Assembly (NCBI GenBank): GCA_948470475.1
Contig: OX419336.1
Coordinates: 660,001-724,000 of the forward strand
Length of the DNA stretch: 64,000 bases
From: Galaxea fascicularis
Lineage: Eukaryota > Cnidaria > Anthozoa > Scleractinia > Euphylliidae
Reading direction: 5' to 3'
The position numbers and the translations under genes are program-made. The first letter of the stretch is position 1; the number at the start of each line of letters is the position of its first letter. Below the pieces are notes generated by a model. The model searched no databases. It saw only the letters and a list, made by a program, of their open reading frames with translations, and was not told the DNA's origin. Shown here piece by piece: positions 49,001 through 58,785 of the stretch.

Positions 49001-51615
49001 AATGATGGTAATGGTGTTGCAGCTGATTCAATAATTACCAGTAAGTACACTCTCAGGCACCCTCTACATATGCAATTCAAGCCACTGAATGATTAGTTAA
49101 TCGACTCACCGGTAGAGTTTGTAAAGATTCTGTCAGCTTCCTTAGTTCCTGTATCAAGTATTTTACTGAATAAGATCTCAATCAACTCACCAAAGCAGTA
49201 AAACACGGAGGCCCAGCCTCCGTCAAAGCCATATTTGGTCAACAGACCGGAAATGGGCATAGTAAGTAGATAGCCTATGCTCGCTCCTAAACAGAAAAAG
49301 TAAAAGAAAAAAAATTCGACATCAGTGAATTGGAGACTCAAGTTATCATGGTGACTCGGTTACATCATATGTGGCTATTTGAGAATTTTGTTTTTGAAAT
49401 GTCAATTGTGTCATTTGCAACAGCTACAGGAAAACTGATGCTAACAGAAAAATGATATACGTACATACAAAAAATTTGCAATATGATTGGAGAGAGCGCG
49501 TCAATTTATTGCAAATGTAGTGTAGAACGTGAAATTGACTTTTCAGAGCTAGGTGTAGTGGTAAGATTAGAATTCCAGGTGTTATTAAGTGATCCTGTTA
49601 AAACAAACCTGTGATCGATACAGTAACAAGCGTTGTTCTCTCTGCAGAAGGCGCCCAGCGACTCCAGATAGCGTGATTACACGGAAACAGTACACCCTGG
49701 AAAACGAAGACGTTACACAGTAGTTGTTATCCTTGCTAGAGCTTGAAAGCAGCGTATTGAAACTGGCCCCACGCAATCAATGCGGTGTGTGATGGGAAGG
49801 TTCAGTGGAATACCGACGAATACATAGCGGCCTTCCTACATTTCGGTTGGCTGTATTTTCTATGCAAGGAGAAAAATGGAATCTAACAGGAATAAAGGGT
49901 TCTCTTCTCTTTTCATTCAAGAAAATTCAGTTGCGAGATCATATTCTTGGCTTGTCCTCCTGGGAAAGAATGTTACATTTGGCTTTTTTAGACAGTATTC
50001 GTTACAACTGAAAATGATTTCGTCACAGCCAGGCTTGTTATACTTAGGCTTTGTTCCATTCATTTTTTTTGCAACTCAAGCCTGATTGAAGAATATCTTG
50101 AATATATTAGGAATGTGGGGTTCCACTGTGTAGGAGTCTTTCTTTTGCTTTTAAGTATATGGGACTTACCAGCGCTAAACCCTCTAATATCCTCAGTATA
50201 ATTAAAGCCACTGGACTCCAGCGTGTGGCCAAGGGGGTGATTAAAGTAAACACCGATGCTACAAGCACTGCAACCCCAAACAGACGTGCCCCACCCACAC
50301 GTAAGGCTAGCCATCCACCAGGGATTTGGAACACCATGTAACCGTAATAAAATGCACCTAGAATTACACCTGCCAAAGAAAGCACAATGAGTTTATTATG
50401 CGGTACGTAAGAACTGGAATTTGTGAAGCACTTTTTGAGGCCTTTTTACACCGTTGTGTTTGCTTAAATGTTTTTTGAACGGCTCAAGAAATCTGTTCGA
50501 GTACTGAAATGCTTTTAACGAATTAAGGCATCGTCATGATGGTTTACATTTAGTTAACTTACCTAGAAAGACAACAACGGTTAGAAAGAGCTTCAAGGTT
50601 CAAGGGAGGAAAGGAAAAATGCTCCTCTATAAGGACCGTTCTCTCTTAAAACCTTTACAGCATTTACGCTCAACTTGACGTATCTTACACCATCGTATAG
50701 ATCGTAAAAGGAGTCAGCATCTCGAGAGAATAACTGAGTGAGATATTACAGAGGACCGGAGGGGGAATATCAAATATCAGTCGCTGAACCTTGGAGCGCG
50801 GAGCATGCCCATGCCCGCCTTAACGGTAAATTTCTTTTTACTGTGGAGCAAGACTTAATTTCTCTTCTACTAAAGAATCTTCTCTGCATTAAATACCGCA
50901 GAACATTTGTCTAACGTTTTTCCCTCAAAAATGACGCTATTTGAATATAGTAACTGGTAGAATTGAATTTCACTGACATAGCCCGGCCGTGTATAGACTT
51001 GAAGGCAAGACACTAACACGAGGGAAGGATTGTGGAACGCTTACGAGCAACGCGTTTCACGCTTCCTTTTTTCTGTGGCTGTGCGGCAAAAAAAAAAAAT
51101 GCGTGAAAACAACGGCTTCATCCCGACTGAATGCTACTGCCTTTTTCCTTCGTAGTCTTAATGGTGATGGACCTTTTGTTAATGAAGCTGTAGTAATTTC
51201 TTCTAGTCAAAAAAAATACCTTTAAGCTCGGGCTGCCACTTGAACTCTGCTTCCTGAAAGAGAAACAAAGTGTTTGAGGTAGCTAAGTAGGTCGAAAAAA
51301 ACTTTGACTATGATAATAAACTACTGTTTCGTTTCTTTGTTTTTATGTCAAACTTATGTGTGGACAAATAATTGTTATATAGTGGCAACAATGTCTGTAA
51401 AACTTGGGAGAGAGATTACAAAAATATATCATATATAAGATATATTTACAACTGCTTACCCGACATATTGTTTCTCCATCAACTACCGCCGTGTGATTGT
51501 TGACCATAGCTCCTATAGCGACGTTCAAGTTCACTCTCAAACCGGACATAACAAAAAAGCCGACAAAAATCATCCCAGACAAAACATAACGCTTTGGAGG
51601 GGCAGTCGCTGGCAT
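44024..51615 (-). CDS. SLC17-family transporter, copy B, 10 exons (tandem paralogue)
   Basis: Minus-strand exons: 51460-51615, 51220-51253, 50170-50369, 49609-49696, 49191-49286, 48336-48460, 47854-48009, 47543-47672, 46971-47209, 44024-44185. Lengths 156, 34, 200, 88, 96, 125, 156, 130, 239 and 162 equal those of copy A exon by exon; 461 residues. Shared motifs: [14 protein letters not shown] with an NHT sequon, [53 protein letters not shown]; acidic tail ending MESNSTGG. The paralogues clearly differ in residues, so the duplication is not recent or one copy has diverged in specificity. The last intron (44186-46970) is swollen by nested transposons, and the intron before exon 5 holds a SINE. 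Same direction as copy A, copy B upstream. Confidence 0.92.
44305..44565. repeat. GACT/GACC tetranucleotide microsatellite
   Basis: An interrupted run of GACT, GACC and GGCT units in the last intron of the second SLC17 gene, shifting between CTGA, CCGA and CTGG phases. Simple sequence, no coding value. Confidence 0.9.
45258..45472. mobile_element. TIR MITE, family member 1
   Basis: Ends CGTAACTATAACAAAATTCT and CGAATTTTGTTATAGATACG are inverted repeats. The interior includes GGACAGTGTTATTGGACAGT and CCTCAGGGTGAAAACTT. The same ends and interior recur at 56831-57050. Confidence 0.8.
45590..45880. mobile_element. TIR MITE, family member 2 (divergent interior)
   Basis: Starts CGTATCTATAACAAAATTCT and ends with the inverted CGAAATTTGTTATTGATGCA. 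The interior differs from member 1 and has its own palindromic GTGTCCAATTAC / GTAATTGGACAC words. Same terminal family, different filling. Confidence 0.65.
48677..48890 (-). mobile_element. tRNA-derived SINE with 14-bp target-site duplication
   Basis: The minus strand has a tRNA-like head: A box TAGCTCAGTGGTTAGAGC (48819-48836) and B box GGTTCGATTCCT (48781-48792). A tail follows, ending in CCATTACCATCATTAAT-type sequence. The element is bounded by perfect direct repeats ACTGAACTGTTTTG at 48663-48676 and 48891-48904, a classic target duplication. The head is not a working tRNA: the anticodon arm does not fold cleanly. A second copy of the 25-bp tail sequence (TGATTATTAATGATGG...) sits at 48993-49017. 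Confidence 0.85.
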
Positions 51616-54000
51616 TTCTCGTTTGTCATTCAGTATTCAGCGATATTATATTTTCTTTGCTTCTCTGAATGGCAAAAGAACTCAAGAAATTACCAACACC
51701 ATATGTCGGAGTGTCACTCCACACGCGTTCCTCTGACCAAGAACAAGACAAAGCATGACCCGCCATATTCCATTTTCCTCCATTTTCAACCGCTTGAAAA
51801 CTTCATTTTTGGGAAGATTCCACGGTGCTAACTCTTTTTTTTTTTTTTCAGAAAGTCACATTTTCAGCCAATCCCAAGGTACAAATTTGCTCTTGTTAGT
51901 CGAATTTAATAATGCTTGAAGTCAAAATATTTCGAGCTGATTATTTATTGAAGCTCGCGGGACTTCACAACAGCATACAGGTTTTGAATTGAAGACGTGA
52001 GAGGTACCAGAAATTTAAAATTATTTACCGGTCTGAAAAGAACCAGCCAGTCTTTCACAACGTCTCCCGGCAGAATACCATATGAACGTTCGATCTATGG
52101 TTTCTCTAATATGTAATAGCTTTCAAAGCAGTTATTACCTTCAGTGGTCGGCAAAAATGAAATTTAGTAGCGGTAGAGATGGAACGTGGTGTCATCGTAA
52201 CCACAAGGAGCAGTTGGAATAAACACTTAACTTCTTAGTGTCGAAAGCAAATAGAATGCTTGGCTTCTCGAAATGAACGGAATTATGACCTGTATGTATC
52301 GCTAGGACACTTACACCTGTCACCATGTCCATTTGCAAGAACAAATAACTGTCCTATAGACAAAAGCCTCAAAAGCTTAGTTTTTTTACCACATAATTAT
52401 TGGTTGTAGGTTCTAGATTTGGTTGTCTATATCAACTGCAGTGAGCTTTTTTTTAGTTCGTAACTTTCAGCCAGGCGCGTCCTCGTCAGGGTGCAGTGGC
52501 GGATCAAGGGGAGGGGCCCGGGGGAGCTGAATCCCCTCCCCCTTGGTTTTGGACTTAAGGCGTAAGCCGTAAGGCCGAGGCGCCACAAACTGCGAAAGGG
52601 CCAAAATGTTTTGAGAGCGGTCCCCTCCCTTATTTTTAGGGCTGGATCCGCACCTGAGGGTGTTAATGGAAACTGGTTCATTCAAGTCTTTTTTTGCAAT
52701 AATTTGGTGTTTCCTCAACCCTCTTTTTATGAAAGGAATAGTTAAGCTTTTACAAACTTGTCTACCTCAAATGCATTCGAATTAATCTTTGAGAGTCGGG
52801 CTCTTGTTGAATTTATAATTATTTTTTAAACGAAATTGCAGGTTGGGTATGGGTTGTTTGTTATCGAAGTTGAGTTGGTGGTAAATAGGTCTGTGGTTAG
52901 GGACATCAGGCCCTTCTGTCTGCGGTTAACCTGCAATCGGCAAATCTGTAAATCAGTAGAAGTTGTCTCTGTTGTCATGTTTAAGTTTCTTTTCACAAGA
53001 AAGTTGACTTTACTAAACTAAAGGTTGCCGAACTGGCGAGGGGATTCAGCGATAAATTAAAATTGCGTGCTTTATCCACTAGGCAGCACGTGACAGGGAT
53101 ATGAAGCAGGGACATGTTGGAGGGACAAATCGTAGGGACCTCATCCCCAAGCGATGAAATGCTGCCGGGACATGCTGTAAGTACACGTTCTGTGTTGCTT
53201 TGGTCATTTTGCAATTACCTACAAATTATTATGACTTTAAAAGTAATGCTCAGAAAAATGTGTTTTTTCCGGCCAACTCTGTTAAAATCGTGTGATATAA
53301 AGCACGTTGTTCACGTTAAACATAAGGAGGCTCTCAGCGGTAGTTTTAGACTTGCGAGGGCGAACCCAAGAATTATTGGAAACGACTTTTACAAAGTCTA
53401 CGGTAGTTTTCGCTTGGGCCGGTACCTTTTAAAATCAAAATTTCTCATAGAAGAGAAGCTTCGATTTCCTTGAAACTACAACATCGTTTTGACGTATGAC
53501 CAAAGTTTATTTTCTCAGCAACAGCTGTTACCATAGCAACGTAAGGCCAATCATTTTGAAAAAGTCCAATTATTTCAAAACCTAGTCAAACACTTCATAA
53601 CAAAACTTAGACAGCATAAACTACTCTAGTTCAACAACTTGTAGGCCATCAAATAAGTAAAAAAAAAAAACACCTGGAAATCTGAGTTAAGTGTTTTGAA
53701 TAAAATAAAAAAGGATGGCGCACTTGCCTTGCTTTCATGACTCACAGCTGCTCAAAATAACTCTTGAACGCAGAAAAACCCCAAAAAGGCGTACATTGAG
53801 TTTGATCACGACCAAACTTTGTTGCAGCCTGAGCTCACCTACCAACTTAAAAGTGGTTCTCTAAAATAACATTTAGAATAGGAGTAGTTTTTTTGGGTTT
53901 AAGTTCTGACAGAGAGTCACTTTTAAAATTGTAAAATAAATTCTTGCAAGTTAAACCCAACTCTTTGTTCCAAATGGAGACACGCCCTTTGCTGTGTACC
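51616..54000. other. Intergenic region with small repeats
   Basis: Upstream region of SLC17 copy B and downstream of the fibrinogen-domain gene. At 52495-52660 a MITE-like unit is framed by CAGTGGCGGATC and GGATCCGCACCTG around a C/G-rich core. At 53090-53170 there are degenerate words of the GCAGGGACATGTTG kind repeated about every 14 bases. Open frames here have no motif, and no gene is called. Confidence 0.5.
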
Positions 54001-56708
54001 TCACGAGGCAGCGTTAGTGGGCCGCAATTTCATCTCAACGTATTTTAATGAGTAATCCAGCCCTCTAAATGCACGCCAAACAACACCCTGTGCGTGCCCT
54101 CCTCTTTTATACAATCCATTAAGGTTTGCACAGAGGCAGTAATGATACCACCATGCTCCTTTATACCGCACTGCACAATTAGTATTGCCGGAGGAAACAT
54201 CGTTATCTCGATCTTTGGTCGTGAACATCATATCCCTAAGAATCGAAATGAAAATCATTAAAAGAGTACATTTTTTGTGGCTTAATTTCTTTATAGTAGC
54301 ATTTTATTGCTCTAACTTTCAGAAGCGTAGTTTTTAACCTTTTTGTTAATCAGTTGCTGAAAACTCGCTATTTTTTACAAAGGCCTGGCAGGAGTAATTG
54401 TCAGTTCAGTTCATCTCGTTGTTGTTTAAGACGGACCACACCGTTTTGATTGGCTAGAATGATATGCAAACCACATAGTCGGAGTGTACACTGTTCCCAA
54501 GTCGACTACGTATGATAATAATATATGTTGCAGTGAGGAAGTTCGTAGTCCTAATACTAATCATGTATTAACTCCATTTAAATTTAGATTTCTTTTTTAT
54601 AATTTAATAGAAAGATTGTGTTATTGTAATACTATTATTATTTTTATTGTTGTTATTATTTTCATTTGGATTTAATAAATCGACTGTATTACTGTAATAC
54701 TAATAGCACATTTTGGCTCTGTCTTCTTTATCTTGACCTTGACAATGCAATATAAGTCTAGGCCTCTGGTTTCGGCAGTCTTTATTGTAATACTTTCAAA
54801 AACGAGCTTTGTCAAACTTAAGAATACAGTACAGGCGTAAAAATTAAAAAAAATTATAAAAAATTCATATTACTTGCAATCAAATTAGGCAGTTATTTTT
54901 TTACAGTATTGCAATTTTGTTGTCGAAGTTAGCAAGTTCTTTATTCGTTTCTTAATACTTACTTAGCTGGTCGTGGACAATTAATCATCGAATCTCCCGC
55001 GGTGCCTCGATATCCCTCGATGGTCAGGCGATAATTTCCACTTGCGTCAGCCACGAAGAAAGTCGTGTACTCGGCATATTTTCGGACAGAGCTGTAATCT
55101 TCCATATCTACTCGAAGCGTGGTGTTACTGTTTGCAGTCAGACGATGCAGATTATCGTTGCCCAGCCAGAACTCGCCGTTTAGATTCCCAAATCCCGTTG
55201 TGTAAGATTCCCATCCGAGATAGAAGTCCACTGATCCATCCTTTCGCTTTTGAAACACCGTCCATCCACCACCGTCGGTTGTCATATCACACAACACTTG
55301 AATGGGGTTTCCATCATCAGGGTAGACTGAATACACTCCGTCAGACCTCGAACCCCTTAGGAAATGGTCATGACAGTTTCTTGGGCATACTAGATTATAA
55401 AATATGCCTGGTGAGTACGGACAACGTCGAGAGAAAGTTTCAATAGAATGCCTAGTAGTATATGGGAAGGGGGTGGGGGGGGGGGGGGTCGGCATATACA
55501 CCTGGCCCTGGTTGTTCAAACGTTGGATAGCGCTATCCACCGAATAAATCACTATCCAGCGGATAAGTATTGGGAAAGCTAATTCCACTATCCACTGGAT
55601 AGATATTTATCCGGTGGATAGCGCTATTCAGCCTTTGAACAACTGGGACCTGGAATAGTGTACTTTAACATGTTTAATTCGGAAAAAAATTCTCCCTCTT
55701 GGGATTTTAGTATTACGGTTCAGTGAATGTTACTGTTTCTCTCGACTGCCAGCCACGGGGCCTGGGCTCACTTTATAGACAAGCGAAGAAAGCAAGAAAA
55801 ATAGTAATTAATTATTAAGGCCAAATTTTGAAATCATACGTCTGTCAAGACCGAGTAGCTAGATGAGAAGTGTTGTTTATTATCTACTCCTTTTCCTACA
55901 TAGCTTACGAGTTTGGTCGAAAAGGAAAAGGAAAAAAGCAAAAAAAAAGTACCGCTCTCCAGGAAGGTAGTCTAAACAACTATATCTAAGTTAACTTTTT
56001 TTCAACAAATTCACTCACCTTTGCACCTACAAAAATGACCTTCTTGATAAGATCTGTAGTTAGGAAAACAAATTTCATCCTCTGCACATGGAAAGTCTTT
56101 CTCACAAATAGTCTGGAAAAATCATAGAGAAGGAAACCCTAAAATGAATGATCCGTCATCAATGATTTGTTTTACTTAGATGATTAGCGAAGTCATGTTA
56201 TGTATAGTCAGAGTAGAAAATCTTGCATTTGTCGGAGGACGGTACGACAACTGACGTGGTTTCCCAGATTTGAAAAGCTTTTTTTTGCTTGATATCAGAG
56301 CTGAAAAATCAAAACACGGAATTTCTTATTTTTTTAACTAGGCTGAACTATCTCATTATTATTTTCTAAACCCTGTAATATTACCTGTATTCCTCTGTAT
56401 ATTGCTCCATTCTCACTTGTAAAATTCATATATCCAATAAATCTATCTGAATTACTAAGCTGGCATATCCACGTCGTCTTGCCTTGAATGGGAACAAGGT
56501 TGTATGATAAACACTTCACGTCTTCGAGGCATTTAAACTGGCAAGAAATTTCCGAAATCACTTTAGTTTCATTGATGACGCTCCCTGTTAGTTTACGGTC
56601 TTTTTTCGCCTCTGCAAAATTAATGGCTGTAAAGTCCAACTCTGACCAGCGATTTGATCCATGAACAGAATTAAGAACAGAAAAAGCCACAAGAATCCAC
56701 AAGTTCAT
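54001..56708 (-). CDS. Secreted PAN/apple + fibrinogen C-terminal domain protein, 4 exons
   Basis: Minus-strand exons: 56385-56708, 56019-56112, 54963-55389, 54001-54235; phases fit at all three introns. 1080 bases, 359 residues. An N-terminal signal peptide ([17 protein letters not shown]) is followed by a PAN/apple-like domain, about residues 28-107, with four cysteines around [20 protein letters not shown] short cysteine segment (about 109-139) resembles a degenerate EGF module. Residues about 140-359 are a fibrinogen C-terminal (FReD) domain: [30 protein letters not shown], calcium-site-like TTKDRDND, and a [14 protein letters not shown] stretch. FReD proteins (ficolin, tenascin and angiopoietin types) often bind carbohydrates or acetylated groups, so a lectin-like extracellular role is plausible. 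The ligand is not determinable here. Confidence 0.88.
55501..55653. mobile_element. Palindromic MITE in the fibrinogen-gene intron
   Basis: CCTGGCCCTGGTTGTTCAAA at the left mirrors TTTGAACAACTGGGACCTGG at the right, and GGATAGCGCTATCC occurs near both ends. It lies between exons 2 and 3, beside a G/C homopolymer at about 55467-55489. No coding capacity. Confidence 0.8.
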
Positions 56709-56830
56709 GATTTACTCTGTCTTATGAGGTATCATAATCGTACCTTGTTGTCAGGTATTTCAGCCCGTTTGTGGCACCCCCTTTATTAGTCTCTACGGTT
56801 TCTTTTCACATGATAAATACCTTTTTTAAT

Positions 56831-57050
56831 CGTAACTATAACAAAATCCTCGTATCTGATTGGCTATCACCAGTTATGATTTTACGCTGATAGAACAGTG
56901 TAATAGGACAGTACGCACCATCACGCGTCAACTTGAAGAGGGCAGTTGCACTTCAATATTTTCTTTGCTACACATCTCAGGGTGAAAACTATTTTTTTTT
57001 CGTTAAAAAGTTTTTCTCGTATTTATTTCTCGAATTTTGTTACAAATACG
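56831..57050. mobile_element. TIR MITE, third copy of the CGTAACTATAACAAAAT family
   Basis: CGTAACTATAACAAAATCCT at the left and the inverted CGAATTTTGTTACAAATACG at the right. The interior (AATAGGACAGTACGCACCAT, CAGGGTGAAAACT) aligns with 45258-45472. It lies in the divergent intergenic region between the fibrinogen-domain gene and iPGM. Confidence 0.8.
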
Positions 57051-57573
57051 ATTAACTTCATGTCATGCTATTCGGTATGTAAATCAGCACTTGTGATGAA
57101 ACAAATCAATAATTAAACCCTTCGTATTAAATTCAAACGCATAAAGTTTTAACGGAGACAATCGCCTTTCCTATTTCTTTATTATTATTTTTATCATTTC
57201 TTTTTTGCCGTATGTCCGTTAATTAACCGGGAGCTTTTTGATCCAAAGAGTTACCTGTTTTCAGTTTCGGTCGCAGTGAAACCGGTGAGTACTTGTCGCT
57301 TATTGCCAGGTGCGCATTCGGTCTGTTTACAATTTTGGGCCGGTTGGTAACAACAGATATTATGATAAGATAGGCATAGCGGGTGCTTCAATAGAAGCGA
57401 TTTGTCATCGATCCAGGCAAATATATTAGAACTTGATTCTCTCCAACACCCGTCATTGCACAGACGTCAAGTCGGTGTGTCTGTTAGTCCACGCAGGTTT
57501 CTTGCCAAACTTAATGACTGGTCTCGCAATTATTTTGGCCGTTGCAAGACAAGTTGTAATTTGTCCCGCACTG

Positions 57574-57639
57574 CGAGCGCAGACGTATTTCCGGTTGTCG
57601 GGCGGACAGAAGCGACAACCGGAAATACGTCTGCGCTCG
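57574..57639. repeat. Perfect 27-bp inverted repeat with 12-base loop, upstream of iPGM
   Basis: CGAGCGCAGACGTATTTCCG and onward (57574-57600) is the exact reverse complement of 57613-57639. It lies about 130 bases before the iPGM start codon, probably in the promoter or leader. It may be the core of a MITE. Confidence 0.9.
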
Positions 57640-57769
57640 AACTGTTTCCCCCAGAGCTCTGTGCGCGCTTGCTTAACCATGATGCATCCGGGGTAAAGAA
57701 AGGTGACCGGTCCACTTGAAAGATGATGTGAGGGGAGAATTTTTGTTGCCGGCTAACTCTTTATTCTGC

Positions 57770-58736
57770 ATGGCTCAAGCACAGAGAAACGTTTGTTTGA
57801 TTGTCATCGATGGGTGGGGCATTTCAGACAACAAAGACGGTAATTTGTTTGTTTTGCAAGGAATGGTTGTTCGTGTACTATTATAGTACACGAACAACCA
57901 ATATTATTGGCCAGTAGCAAACTCCCCGAGACCAGTGACAGGTTTCTTCTGTTTGGTTTTCCATAGCTCTAAAAGGCTTCTCCCCCTTCAAAACGAACGA
58001 TCTAATTGTATCTTAAAGGAACATTTACAAATTAGAACGCTTAATTTTGGAAATTCTGACAAAAGTCGTGTTCGATCCACTCACCGACAGTTGAACTTTA
58101 AGCTTAAGCGCATCTGTGATGTTTTTCCACCATGATTTTAGTTGTCACCGAACTTTTTTGGTAAGAACTGTATGTTTTCTTTGTCCTTCTTTGTCTAAGT
58201 TAAACAATAAATGCATAATTTTTTGTGGCGTAGATACATTGGTTTTTCGCTTGTAAGATGGTTGCCTAGCTGTGTTGCGTGACACTGCGTGACTTGCTCG
58301 CAATTTCCACATTGAGAGCGGAATTTAAGCGTGTTACCTTTTTCAAGGAGAAATCTGAAGAAAAAGCAGCTAATGAAAATATATATAATTAACTGTCCTA
58401 GAAAATTGCCATGGCAACATTTCTGCACTGCTCCCTACATTAATTATACATTCATTTTGAGGGGGAGCAGGGTTGGTGCAGTGGTGAGAGCGCGCGCCTT
58501 CCACTAATGTGTCCCGGGTTCGTTTCCTGCACTCCATGTCATAAGTGGGCTGAGTTTGTTGGTTCTCTACTCTGCTCCGAGAGGTTTTTCTCAGGGTACT
58601 CTGGTTTTCCCCTCTCCTCAAAAACCAGCATTTGATTTGATTTGATTTGAGTTAGAGTTTATTTGATTTTGAGGGCCACAGAGTCATCAGTGTCTGAGGA
58701 CTACCGTTAAGTGTTTCACCCTCTTTAAATAAATCC

Positions 58737-58785
<49 letters not shown>

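Noticed and set aside
48640..49080. Minus-strand protein containing [21 protein letters not shown]
   Set aside because: This peptide is the translation of the tRNA-like head of a SINE, a well-known spurious hypothetical protein.
57402..57719. Plus- and minus-strand frames upstream of iPGM
   Set aside because: They run through the perfect hairpin at 57574-57639 and show no protein motif.
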